Source: Meandrina meandrites (lineage: Eukaryota > Cnidaria > Anthozoa > Scleractinia > Meandrinidae). Taken from it: a stretch of DNA of 64,000 nucleotides. Location of the stretch: the NCBI GenBank assembly GCA_963693305.1, contig OY855904.1, positions 15,523,496 through 15,587,495 on the forward strand, in the 5' to 3' direction. The notes beneath the pieces were generated by a model. That model did no database searches. It saw only the letters and a program-made list of their open reading frames with translations, and was not told the origin of the DNA. Below, in pieces: positions 36,201-46,600 of this stretch. How positions within the stretch are numbered: the stretch's first letter is position 1; each line of letters opens with the position of its first letter. The position numbers and the translations under genes were made by a program.

Positions 36201-37514
36201 AACATTTGGCTAAACAAGCTTGAAGTAGACAGTGAGCAATTTGAAAATTAAGTTACCGAAGGCTGTAAATGTTTGGCCGATGCTCGAGTAGTTTCACGAG
36301 GCTACAGGAAATCCATGAATTGCAATTGAATGCTTTTAATGTAATGTATATGAAATGATGCATATATGAACTGCGGATATACATGAAGGTGATATATGAT
36401 CTTCGCAGTGAATTTCCAATTTAAGCAATTGGAATAAAGAAGCCTGAAAAAAATCAGGGCTTCAACGGGAAGCCCTGATTTTTTTCAGGCTTCTTTATTC
36501 CAATTGCTTAAATTGGAAATTCACTGCGAAGATCACATATCACCTTCATGAATGCTTTTAAGTTAAAACTTAAAGCTTACAGAGTTGAACGTACAAATGG
36601 AATAAAGGTTAGTATTTTCGCTAATGTTTTAACTTTCCTGCATTCTACATATTAATCGGTTTAACAGTGCTTCGAGATAATCAGAAAACTTTATCCTGGA
36701 ATCAAAACAACTTCAGCTCACCGGCAGTGGCATAGCTTTAGCGATACTGAAGTGTACAGAAGTCTTGTGTTATTGTATAAAACAACAAGTTATAGATCAC
36801 AGAAGACATCAAAATGTCACGGTGGTAAGAACATCAGTGACACACTCGGCTATCACCCCGTGTGCCACATTTTTCTTCTTACCTTGACGTCATCTGTGAT
36901 CTATAACTGAACAGACACACAGCAAAATGGAATCTATTTGTCAAACAGACAACAGCCAGTTTTTTTAAGGATTTCTACTTCACAGCTATATATTTCAGTT
37001 CAAGTATATATAGTAGTCCCAAATATTTTGTAGAATTTTAATTTGACATACTGATAATTTAGAACTGCCAATAAGCCTTAGGAAGCACAGATTTTATAAC
37101 CCTCCGGGCTGCTAGAGCGCACACTTTCTGGGGGTGTTTTGTAAAGTGTAAGATTTATAAATTTGTAAGCCTATCCCTAGCTATACTGGTAATGTCACGA
37201 CACCCGACATGCAATCTGCCAACAGCAATATTTTGAGCGAATCTAATTCTTACCAAGCGGAAATATATAAACCATTTGCTGAAAAAGGCAAACGGCAATA
37301 AAATGTCATTTATAAGAACAGCTACAAGGTTACACATAGACTGTCAAACGCCTATAAATAGCGTATTTAATATTGTTTTGGCAAGTAAACTTATGTATGC
37401 CATATGATTCTTGAAAACCTTTCCTTACCAATTCGTAGGTGACTCATCACTCCTCACATCTGACATTGCGTTCTTGAAGGAGCCTTCATCTCTGATTTCT
37501 ACTTGTGTTGACAT
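26442..37514 (-). CDS. Coactosin-like actin-binding protein with two ADF-H domains (complete, 10 coding exons)
   Basis: A cytoplasmic F-actin-binding protein of the ADF/cofilin-homology class, coactosin/drebrin-like branch. Coding exons, 5' to 3': 37514-37429, 35235-35117, 34175-34036, 32365-32303, 32106-32077 (30 nt), 29972-29897, 29047-28975, 28140-28011, 27299-27174, 26546-26442. Every join has GT-AG borders and matching phase; the sum is 948 nt, 315 residues plus TAG. Domain 1 spans about residues 3-142 (MSTQVEIRDEGSFKNAMSDV, TNW, GSGGANEM..LQDGEVMYGL, KFAYVHWIGE, KGKFGVVHGS). A Ser/Lys linker (KTGKKQSSFQTPGA) follows, then domain 2 about 172-315 (DVRSDDTTTNW, GKGTDGLNGIVALLEGDMVA, KFVFITWVGE, VVMSKVQNASG). 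The two domains share intron positions, notably a phase-2 intron inside the TNW tryptophan codon, which argues for internal duplication. A likely untranslated first exon ends at a GTGAGT donor near 37754. Very sure. Confidence 0.93.
27788..27960. mobile_element. Tigger/pogo-type MITE, 173 bp
   Basis: The ends are CAGTCAACTCTCGTTATAGC and, on the other side, GGCGAGTTGACTG, flanked by TA on both sides (27786-27787, 27961-27962). Internal GCGGACAC...TCCG repeats are typical of pogo/Tigger termini. It lies in the intron between coactosin-like exons 8 and 9. Confidence 0.85.
28597..28701. mobile_element. Short foldback MITE, 105 bp
   Basis: The inverted ends GTGGTTCAATTTTATCCTTG and CAAGGATAAAATTGAACCAC are perfect complements over about 20 bp. 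Intronic in the coactosin-like gene. Confidence 0.85.
30938..31406. mobile_element. Palindromic MITE with AATAAGCGCC sub-repeats, about 469 bp
   Basis: The outer ends are ACCGTATTTACTCGAATAAG and its complement CTTATTCGAGTAAATACGGT. The GGCGCTTATTCGA block repeats in both orientations inside each arm. The central frames (plus strand from about 31050, a charged KR..E-rich run) show no known domain and are probably a relic. Intronic in the coactosin-like gene. Confidence 0.85.
31405..31610 (-). repeat. tRNA-derived SINE, second family
   Basis: On the minus strand box A is GTGACCTAGTGGTTAGGGTA and box B is GGGTTCAAACCCTG at tRNA-like spacing, followed by a body (GGATTTGTGTTCGGTGGCCC, CAAGTTTCTACAGGTTC). 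A different body from the 13.3 kb family. It abuts the MITE at its left. Confidence 0.8.
32006..32026. repeat. Poly-C tract
   Basis: Intronic C run beside coactosin-like exon 5. Confidence 0.9.
32854..33374. mobile_element. MITE, about 521 bp, AATTT target duplication, with inner (TTTA)n
   Basis: The ends CAGGCCCGTAG and CTACGGGCCTG are inverted repeats, flanked by AATTT on both sides. It includes a hairpin GAGCGCCGCAGGCGC and a long TTTA microsatellite (about 33196-33280). Intronic in the coactosin-like gene. Confidence 0.85.
33196..33280. repeat. (TTTA)n microsatellite inside a MITE
   Basis: About 21 TTTA units, contained entirely in the element above. Confidence 0.95.
33396..33610. mobile_element. 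Foldback MITE, about 215 bp
   Basis: The left arm has ACATAGAACTGGCATGTACA then TGCATTAACCAGTT; the right arm is its near-exact complement, ending CCAGTTCTATGTATAATATA. Only 22 bp separate it from the preceding MITE. Intronic. Confidence 0.85.
35941..36065. repeat. Tandem pair, unit about 63 bp, with cAMP-element-like core
   Basis: Copy 1 35941-36003 and copy 2 36005-36065 share TTGGCTG.TGCCTG, ATTA.AGTAC, and ACAGATGA.GTCACTGCG. In copy 2 the core is a perfect TGACGTCA palindrome. First coding intron of the coactosin-like gene. Confidence 0.75.
36382..36550. repeat. Near-perfect foldback, about 80-bp arms
   Basis: The arms 36382-36462 and 36469-36550 are complementary with about one mismatch (CATGAAGGTGATAT, TTCGCAGTGAATTTCCAATT, GAAGCCTGAAAAAAATCAGG). 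The loop is TTCAACGGGAA. It would form an extremely stable intronic RNA hairpin. Confidence 0.92.
36789..36907. mobile_element. MITE-like inverted repeat, about 119 bp
   Basis: The left end GTTATAGATCACAGAAGACA and the right end TGACGTCATCTGTGATCTATAAC are complementary over about 24 bp. Intronic. Confidence 0.75.
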
Positions 37515-37753
37515 ATTTTCGAGCTGTAATGGTACAAAATCAAAAACTCAAAGATTGAACAGATACTCAGAAAAACAGATCCAGTCAACTGGAGTCAAAT
37601 CCCGCATAGCCATTCATCCAACGGAAGGATCCATATGGTTGCCTTCCCTGACACAATCGAGAGTTTAAAACAGTAATATTGTGTTTCAGTTTCATCTCAA
37701 ATGAGCAAAGAGTTAGTTAGTAACGAGAAAAGCTAAGAAGCGCAACCACTCAC

Positions 37754-37900
37754 CAAATTTCCGTCGGTGGAATCGGAATGCAAAGAGCTCAAAAGGCGAG
37801 TACCACTTAGAGCATTCTTAGAGCACCACACAATGAAAAGAAATATCAGCGGGGGGCTGGGCTCAAAAATACAGCGGAAGTCAAACTGCTTGAACACACC
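37754..37900 (-). other. Probable 5' untranslated exon of the coactosin-like gene
   Basis: On the minus strand CGACGGAAATTTG is followed by the donor GTGAGTGG, upstream of an acceptor CATTACAG at 37524 that leads, nine bases later, into the ATG. The 5' limit is a guess; no promoter element is clear. Confidence 0.4.
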
Positions 37901-39856
37901 TCTTCCGGTAAGGTATATGTCACGCCAACTGTCACGCCATTTATGTATTGGTCAATTTCCTTTTTCCTAATATAAGCTTTTATTCTGACTCGCCTTTAAA
38001 ATCGAGATTGCTTTATGAGGGAGTGCTATGGATTGTTACACGAACGGCGATGAGCGTATTTGCGTATTTTAAGCTTTTTAATTTTTTTATTACCTCCACT
38101 CTTGGGACAAGTTGACTTCCAAATTTTAGAAGACAAAGGAGAAAAAGCATTTAATAATAACAACGTATCAAGAAACGGTCTATTGTTCTGGCCCAACATC
38201 GGACATTAAGTATTACACAATAGTCCTTTTGTTATTGGTAGCGCTGAGGAACTTTTGCCGACGCTTAACGAAAACCTCATGAGCGATCGGAAAGTTATCG
38301 GCATGACAATTTAGCTATATTCTGGGGAGTGGGTATCGTAAATTTGCACCCGAAATAGAAACGTTTATGGCTTTTAAATTTCCAGCGCGCCGCCATTTTG
38401 GATTTTATGACGTGTTACGGCTTCCGCTATTGTTTGGAAGCTTCTAAACAATAATATATAGATTTAGGCAGGCCTAAAAGCGGAGCTCCCATTTATTTTT
38501 TTTTTCCCCAATTTAATTACAGTGTTATCAAATAAGTAGCCACACTATTTCTAAGCATATACAGTGGCCCATAAGGGTTCAAAATAAATTAGTTTTTAAT
38601 CGCTCATGGTTAAACTTAATATCTTACATGTAAAAACCTCTCATGGTTTTGTTGACGAAGGCGATGTCAATATATTTCGAGGTTAATCCTTCTAAATTTT
38701 TGCCTATGACAGGTTCTAAAATTAAAATTGATGAGTGCACTTTATTGGGTTCCTCACGTACGCACGTAGGCGCAACAACAAATCTTAGTAAAACTTTATA
38801 CAACCTTTACTGTACACTATGTTAATAAACCTTTATGAATTATTCAATGTAAGAAGGACCTTGGTCTTGCTTTGATTTACTGCAAAACAGTTAGGGCATA
38901 AAAAAAAATAACTCAAGGCAAAAACAAAAATACAGCAAATCGAACTAAGTAAACTCGCTGCTAAACACAGTAAACAAAATGAACTCACGCTACGGCAAAC
39001 AAAACTCACGGCGGAAAACAAACTCTGCAAATTGATGGTGCCGGCTTTGTAAGTCATTTTAAAGCAGATTTTGTGTAAGAATTGTGGCAGTTTGTGATTT
39101 GGAAAGTGGTGCACGCTAACTTAGAATAACCTTACAATGTTGTTTTGACAGTTTTGAACCGTGTTCTTTTCGTTGCCGTCTGGTTGCATGATTAACTAAT
39201 TCTGTTTTGCCGTACGCCTTGCTAAAAACCTTATAGAATTTTATGCAGAGAACTGATTCAATTTTCTTCATTTCTGGTAAGCAAATATGCGGAAGGTTAA
39301 GTCTGAACTTGCTCAGGCAAGCACAGATAACTCGCAACGAAGTCGGCGAAATATTGGTTTACGATTTCAACACACTCGCTGATAAGAGAAACAAAACAAA
39401 TGCAAGCGAGTGTAAAAAACGAGCGGTTGGATAATAGATCGCTTAAATATATATTGGTGTGCAGTATCGCTGAGTAGTTTTACTCGGTTTTGTTTCGCAG
39501 GATTTTTCTGTACGTGTAGTTTGTAATTTATAAAGCGAAATCGTGATTTTGATCCGTGAAACTTAATAATTTGATGAGCTTATTGTTATCAAAATCCAAT
39601 CATGGTCAATCATGAACATCACAGTTAACTCCACTAACTAAAGCACAAAACAATTAACCTAAACGAAATATTTAATAAACAATGTCTGTAGGAAATGCAC
39701 AAACATGAACAGGTTTGTGAGCAGCATTAATTGAATCATACGGGAAGATCTGAAAACCGATACTACTTCAAATTTGTTCATAAATGAAGTATAGTATAAA
39801 TAGATTCTCACAATAAAATCAAACTTATGCTTACTGCATATATACATTTACGTTTG
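37901..39856. other. Intergenic, no gene seen
   Basis: It includes one arm (38358-38414) of a 57-bp perfect inverted pair whose partner is at 40750-40806. Small frames at 38643-38825 and 38833-39337 have no domain or coherent splicing. Confidence 0.45.
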
Positions 39857-40045
39857 TTACCTCAAGTTTGGGAAAGGCTTGTAAATTCTGCAGGGCAAAA
39901 ATTTCAAACCAGCACAATATTTATCAGAAACGAAAACGCCACTCGTTGTACGGCTTACTCCAACACCAGCGGCATGTTTTGAATTATCAGCGAAGATTGA
40001 TCTCTCCTTTCCTTTCGGTGTAGCTGTTAACAGTCTTTTATCCAT
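39857..40045 (-). CDS. Uncertain first coding exon, unknown protein
   Basis: The ATG at 40045 starts MDKRLLTATPKGKERSIFAD, an open, lysine-rich, hydrophilic frame of about 62 codons ending PNLR at a GTAACA donor near 39857. Composition (Thr-Pro, Lys, Ser) looks protein-coding and disordered. No next exon of matching phase was found on the minus strand before the coactosin-like gene. Could be a chance frame. Confidence 0.3.
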   Translation of the reverse strand: MDKRLLTATPKGKERSIFADNSKHAAGVGVSRTTSGVFVSDKYCAGLKFLPCRIYKPFPNLR

Positions 40046-40576
40046 CACTTAGTGAACTTCACCGGCTCTGAGCTCACTTTTATCTCAGCTCAATGTCAAT
40101 TCAATTAATTTTTCAGCCTTGGTTAGCCGCAGTGCTTCAACTCTCGGTGTTGTCCGATGTATATCATGTTCAAGTCGGCAATTATTTCGGATCTTCCCGT
40201 TAAGAGGTTGCCCTAAATCATTTGGCATGAGTTTTCATGATTTAGATGAGTAAATAGAGCGAGAAATATTCACGAAGAACTATGTTTTCTAGCATGCTTT
40301 GATCTTTCTTCGCGTCTTTCATTCAGGTTAAAAAGTGAACAACGTACCAACTATTTGCCGCCTTTTCATACAACCGCTTCGTTTAAGTTGAAATGAAATG
40401 TCCAGATCATGAGAAAACATGAGAAAAAAAAACGCTGAAGTAATTAAGTGTTCTTACAAGTTTCTATGACATTTAAGTTAACTCTCAACAAACCAAAAAA
40501 TGTTTTTGTGTTACTTTTTGCGTAAGAAGGACTCCAAATCAAGGACAAAGATAAATTCGTCCCAGGCCTAATCCGT

Positions 40577-40631
40577 GCGTACGTACGTACGTACGTACGT
40601 ACGTACGTACGTACGGACGGACGGACGGACG
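40577..40631. repeat. (ACGT)n then (CGGA)n microsatellites
   Basis: CGTA repeats to about 40614 pass directly into CGGA repeats to 40631. The CGTA part is self-complementary, with CpG at every unit. Confidence 0.95.
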
Positions 40632-40685
40632 CGGGCGACTACCAAATTTTCTTGGCTTGATGGATTTCCCATTTTCTATGGGTAT

Positions 40686-40729
40686 GGAGCTCCGCCCGCG
40701 GGCGCCTTCGGCGCCCGCGGGAGCTCCGC
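40686..40729. repeat. GC hairpin with TTCG loop
   Basis: GAGCTCC...CCGCGGGCGCC then TTCG-type loop then GGCGCCCGCGG..GGAGCTC. The apex C-TTCG-G is the classic stable tetraloop. Confidence 0.85.
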
Positions 40730-41512
40730 TATAATAGCGGGAGCCATATCACGTCATAAAATCCAAAATGGCGGCGCGCTGGAAATTTAAAAGCCATAAA
40801 CGTTTCCATTTATTGTTATCATTACCAGATTACACGTTATTTCTCCGTTGACCTGTAAAATTTGAAACTTTGGCATCATTTCAAACAATTCGGCGTCAAC
40901 TTGTTATAAGAGTGGTGGTTTGCTTCAAATGTTCTTTATTAATTTTCTCGGGCATCGACGCAGATTATCAACATTTAACTCCGGGTTAATTCTAAAGGCC
41001 AAACAAGACTTATTAATCATCACATTGACTGCAAATCTCAAAACGTTATGTACATGGCACAGTGTAACCCCCGGGGTGTAACCGCTGTCAAAAACAAACT
41101 ATATGCCAACTCTCCCGGATTATCCGGGAGTCTCCAGGATACAGAACGCTGAGAACGAATTTCCTGTTCTCCCGTACGGTTCACCAAATCTCTCGGTATT
41201 CAAACAAAAATTCTTAAAATTTGAGTTTTATTTTCTAATCTTGGCCAATTCTGAGAGGAAATTTTGAAATATTTGACACATTTTTGGGGGTGAATCGACA
41301 GTCAAAGGAGAAACAAAAAAAAAAGATCAGTATCCGAACATTTTCTGCACAACAATCATAACGCTGTTGACATGCAACTCTTGAACTCGTTCAACGTAAT
41401 CGTGACAGTGTACGGAAAGTAAGAGAAGTATACCTCATTCAAAGAGGTCAGACGCTTGAACCTTTGGGTTAAATAAGAGCGATGAAACATGACATTTCGA
41501 AGTTTATTTTGT

Positions 41513-42415
41513 CAGTGTTTCAGTCCAGTTCTGGCCCTCTCTCTGTCACGCAATGCTACGGGAGAGACAATCTCGTTCCCAGAGTCCACGTTCCCCTATC
41601 ATTGCGAGTGGGCAAGGGTCGCGATAAACCAATCACACGCAACCCTTAGAACAATAAGTCCAGACGAAATCCTCGTCTCTTTGCTGAAAGCTGCACGAAA
41701 ACTCAGGTGTCTCTTTTTTTATTGAATTTCCAATGTGAGAAGATCATGCTTGTGAATACATCCGAGATGACGCGTAAAAACGTTTGATGAATCAGAATCG
41801 AATAGTTCTTTGAAATCCTATCCTATTCTTCGTATTAAAAATAAACGGCATTTCTTTGATCGGCATACCGGTTAAAAAACCCGGCTATTTCGGCGCGTGT
41901 TGCTGACAGTTGTTGTTTCCAACAAACGTGATCACGCAAAAAAAAAAAAAAAAAAATGAAATCTCAGTAAATAATTGTAGCCTGTCCACTAAAAATTATC
42001 CCTTTTACTTATGACACAACTAACTTGTAATTACTCAGTTAGTACAACGGGTTTCAAATATTCCTACCTCCGAATTTATAATGAGGAATTTAATAAGATT
42101 CATCAACGGCCATTTACGCGCATGAATGGCCACAAAAAAACTCAATCTTCACGCACAAACCTATTTTCGTGTGTATTTCGTTTGATGCTACGGAAGACAA
42201 ATTTGAGATTTGACATCGTCACAACCGAGCGTTACAACGACGGCTCCAGAAAAGGAGGCGGAGATGATTGACAGCCACCTCAAACATACATGCACAGTAG
42301 CGATTAGCTAAGAAGCTGACTAACCGACGGGCATGCGCGGGCAATAGTCCCTTGATCCTCTCTCCCGCAGCGTTGCGAGACAGAGAGGGCCAGAAATGGA
42401 CTATCAGTGTTTTGG
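41513..42415. mobile_element. Possible DNA element with imperfect inverted ends, about 0.9 kb
   Basis: TCTGGCCCTCTCTCTGTCAC ... GGGAGAGA at the left and TCTCTCCCGCAGCGTTGCGA ... GAGGGCCAGA at the right are complementary over about 55 bp at about 80 percent. No transposase frame is recognised inside. Could also be two independent inverted copies. Confidence 0.45.
41938..41957. repeat. Poly-A run
   Basis: About 20 A; no retroposed gene recognised before it. Confidence 0.9.
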
Positions 42416-43159
42416 TCTTTTGTGCCATTTCTAACATCTTCTTATGGCAGTTTTTAAAATACTAAAAAAAAAGAAAAAGAAATGAAACGGACAAGGGTGA
42501 ACATTTTGAGTCATTTTATTTGTTTCTTCTGATTAATTAATTAAATTCATTTATTTTGACAAAAGAGGGAAACCGGAGTCCCCGGAGAAAAAACCCCTTT
42601 CATCGCATGCATTGCTTACCTAATTGCTCACAAATAAAGCGCATAATTGAAGCCACCCACTACAGTTTTGCAGACTGATCGGGACCCTGATATAGCAGAT
42701 TCGACTTACATAAGAAACGGACACTAATATAGTAGAAACCACTTACATATTAAATAACTTTAAATATTCGGAATAAAAAAATTCCGGGGATAAAATTCAT
42801 GAGAAACGGTTGAAAAAGCATTGCCCATGCGTCCTATTAATTCTTAGAAAAAATGCATTTTGCTGGATTAAAAATATCTCGCCTTTTTATGCAAGAAAAA
42901 AGGAAATAGCGCTACGAAGGAATTCAACGCCCAAATCTATCGCAGTGATTACGTGGCGGGAAATGCATCATTCTTTTATCATGTTAATTGGCCCTAATTG
43001 CCTCGATCGTATCTGCAGAATTCAAAGAAATCTCTGGCTTAAACCGAGTCAACGAGGGACAATTAACATATGGCAAAAGAATAATGTATTTTCCGCCATA
43101 TCTTTTTGGAATTAAGTGTATGAATATTCCTTGCCACTGCGCGGCCTTCGCAGGCGCAG

Positions 43160-43410
43160 TGGCAGTGGCATAATCTTTAGCGCGCTGGACTCCAGATCGA
43201 ACGTTCCGGGTTCGAGCCCTGGCCGGGGTCACTGTGTTGTGTCCTTGAGCAAGACACTTTACTCTCCGTGCCTCACTCAGCCTGTAGGTGTAAAAATGGG
43301 TATCGGCGAATTAATGTTTGGGATTATTTTCGATGGACTAGCATCTCATCCATCTCTTATACGCTCCGGTCCGATGGACCTCAAAACCCGGACGCAGACT
43401 TGACCGTACC
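43160..43410 (+). repeat. tRNA-derived SINE, plus orientation
   Basis: Box-A-like TGGCATAATCTTTAGCGCG, box B GGTTCGAGCCC at 43209-43219, body TTGTGTCCTTGAGCAAGACA, then GGACTAGCATCTCATCC; same family as 13319-13581. Confidence 0.88.
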
Positions 43411-43619
43411 TCAGGTGCAAATTTCACTGTTCCTTTTAAAATTTTAAAGGAATGCAAATTCACGGACTTTTTCGCTTTTCAGAGCAAACGTAGTACTTAA
43501 CAGATGTTTAAAAGCTGTTATGTGAAACATGAGATAACTTTGAATGCTGTCCTTCTCAGGTTCTTCATTAACGAATATCACTTATCTAGACCAGCCTTTG
43601 GTCTGTGTTTGGGACAGTT

Positions 43620-46600
43620 TTACAAATCTGTGGTGTCCACTATAATCTTTAAGAACATGGTATCGTCTCGGACATAGGCGTGGTTGTTTAACTCCGATAG
43701 AGGGCAGAAGGTGGGGCACCCACTAGCGATGTTGCTTTCTCTTCTTGGTCTTTGGAAGGAGGAGCTGCTCGGATCAGGTCGGAACGAATCGATCACGTGT
43801 TCCACATTATCCTGATCCAGCAACATAAAGGTGACCTTTTGTCGGAATGGCCAGCGGAGTAACGCGTCATACTGACTGCGCATGACAACGAAGAAGACCG
43901 AGATATGTGTTCCTTTGCCAATGCCGTCCCCATTCAAATAGATGCGTCCACACATCTTATACCCATAGCGACTGGTGAAGAAACACGGGCTGTAAAATGA
44001 CACCTGATTTCCAGAGAGTGCATCTTGCCTTCTCCTCGTGAAGTCGGATATTTTCCATAACAAGATTCCGTCGTGGCTGGAGACATCCTGTTGTCTTACA
44101 TATTCCTCCAAATCACTTAGTGTCACATTGCGCAAGGCCATTGAGTGACTAATTGACTCAAATTGCCTTTGTAGTCGGTTTATTGTTTCTTTGGAACCTT
44201 CCTGTCCTCTTGCTAAGGTAGCAACCTGCCGCTGAAGATCTTCATTGAATCTATTCCCTTCAACGATAAGAACCTCTAAGTCGGCTGATTTTGCCTCTTC
44301 ATTATTTATTCTCCGAGAAAGCTCCTTCGTTGATTCTTGCGCTGATGCTGAACGTATAAGAGTGGGTTCGTCTTGTCTAGCACTTTCCAGTTGCCGTATG
44401 CGCTGTTCTTGCTGCACCAGTTTTGATTTCAATTCTTCATTCTCTTTTAATGATTTCTCAATTTGTTTAACCCATTTTTCCAATTCTTTCTGAGATGGCA
44501 GGTCCACTGAATTCCTCGCGGCTACGTTATTGGAGTCTTGAAAGGTTCTTCCGACTATAGAGAAGAGTTGCATAACTGTTTGAAAGAGAAGCATCACGTG
44601 ACCGGCACTAGAATTTTCTTCATGACTTCTTCTTTCTTGCAACTTCATGGTCTAGACAATAGATTAAAAAAAAAGATTAGTTGGCGAAATAATTCTAAAG
44701 AGTGTCATCAGGCATCAGGCGTGCACATTTCACGGACAATTCATTGCCCAAGAAACTTGGAAGTGTTGGTAAAGTAAGTGGGAAGGGGGGAAGGCCGGGT
44801 TAGTTGGTTAGGTGAATTAATAATAAAACAACCATTCAGTTCGGATATACAGGATTAGGGGACTTTTCGAGTCCGGGCCAAGTATACTCTCGGTGACTCT
44901 CGTGTTTCCCGTACACTCTGGTCAAATATAGACCTGCTTATTTTGTTTTCTTGCAGCCGTAGAGAGTCCCCTTCATTTCGCCCAAGCTCGCCGAGAGTTG
45001 AAGAAAACTCTCGCGTACAGCTTTCATCCTAAAGCTCGGTGACTTTGGCTCTCTTTATTCCTTTATTATCAGAGCAATGGCTAACAGCCAAAATGTCATA
45101 TTTTTTTTATCCAACTATATAATTCAGTTTATTGACCACACATACTTCTTTTTGGTCACAAACGTTAACTATTGGCTTAACTTAATCACGTGACAAATGA
45201 CAAGTGATAACTATAGGACGGCTACTAAGCTAAGCCACCTAGCTACCGGCAGGTAAACATGGCGCCTGGCTTTTTGAATGAAACTTTCGTTTATATTAAA
45301 GCCATCACTCCAGCTGCAGGTTACATACAGCACTGGGTATTCATGAAAGTTAAATAAGGCTTTCCAATCAAAATAATTACAAGAAATGGATTTCAAGGGA
45401 TTTAAAAACCGTGAACATTGGTTTTGTAGATGCACCGGCCATGACATTTTTATATTATTTTGTTTTAGTTGAAATTAAGGACCCATTTGTAGGAAGCGTG
45501 ATGTTAGTGAAGGAAAGAAAATACTCTGATATCATCATCATTTCAGTGGAAGCGGGAATTTATCGAGAATCGGAGCAACACAGCTGACGCACTTAATTTT
45601 TAGTTCTTTAGTCGTCCTCATAATGCACCTGAGGCAGATATGAAGGCTCTGGCACTTCACTTCATCCTTTGGTTAATTCACAAGATCTAGAGTTGGCGTA
45701 CCTTAGTTTCAGAACATCCGATCTGCGTCAAGGGACAAGGCGCTTGCATCTCTTCGCAGTCTCCATTCACTGGATCAAGATGAGCAGCCATCTGACAAGT
45801 AAAAACAATTCAGATAAATGCTCCAAAAACGACCAAATCACACTGGTATTTTTCTGAATAAATAGCTCATCAGCTCACCTGCGCGCGTGGGATATCCTTC
45901 CTGTTACATTCTGGGCAAGCAATCAGTACCGAGGGACATTGAGTTTCCTGGTGTTCCTGTATAAATAACATTATCAATCCCGTATTAGCCGACCTTAGTC
46001 GTCAAGACTCGTCAAGCATTGTGAGTGGCCATGAATGTGTCGAAGCCAAGACGCATTACTAGACATTTATCCTGAGTATTATTGTGACTACCAGCGAGTG
46101 ACAAACAATTTAATATACTTGAGGCAGCAAGTACAGCAGGTTCGTAAAAGAGTAACGAGTGTTGCTAATATTGCTCGTATCAGCGCCTCGAGCAAACAAT
46201 ATGCTAAATTTATTTCCACCCAAAACAGACCGTACAAATTGTGTGGAAAAAAGTGCGCTTTATACTTCCTCGTAACTCCCATTACTCTCTTTGAAACGCA
46301 ATTCAGCTTTTCAACACAATACATTTTGCATGCACAGTTTTGTTTCAACTTCTTAGAGGTTACTTACCTTCATAACTGCAAAAACGGCAGGAGCTTGGCA
46401 GAACTCACATGTTCCCATTCTGTATTGACAAGTCTGCTCAAGATGTTCCGCCAGCTTCACTCTAGTCACCAGTTCACCGCATTCGGAATGAACGCATGGC
46501 ACTTTGACATACTCGCAGACAGCGTCGTGAGCCTAAAAATGCAAATAAATTTATAAACTTACGTTTCTTTATTCATATTTCAGTTTAAGTTGGTAGATTT

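Larger units (their letters stand above)
38358..40806. repeat. 57-bp perfect inverted pair
   Basis: 38358-38414 and 40750-40806 are exact reverse complements (AAACGTTTATGGCTTTTAAA / TTTCCAGCGCGCCGCCATTT ...), about 2.3 kb apart, each near a GGAGCTCC motif. They are probably two copies of one dispersed element in opposite orientation. Confidence 0.8.
40807..43619. other. Intergenic with repeats, no host gene seen
   Basis: It holds a poly-A run (41938-41957), an inverted pair (41513-41567 / 42360-42415) and a SINE at 43160-43410. The frames at 42011-42271 and 42810-43115 have no domain. Confidence 0.45.

Noticed and set aside
46035..46556. 173-codon plus-strand frame
   Set aside because: It lies opposite TRAF-A exon 46368-46532 and its introns; the minus-strand zinc-finger exon with correct splice sites explains the openness.
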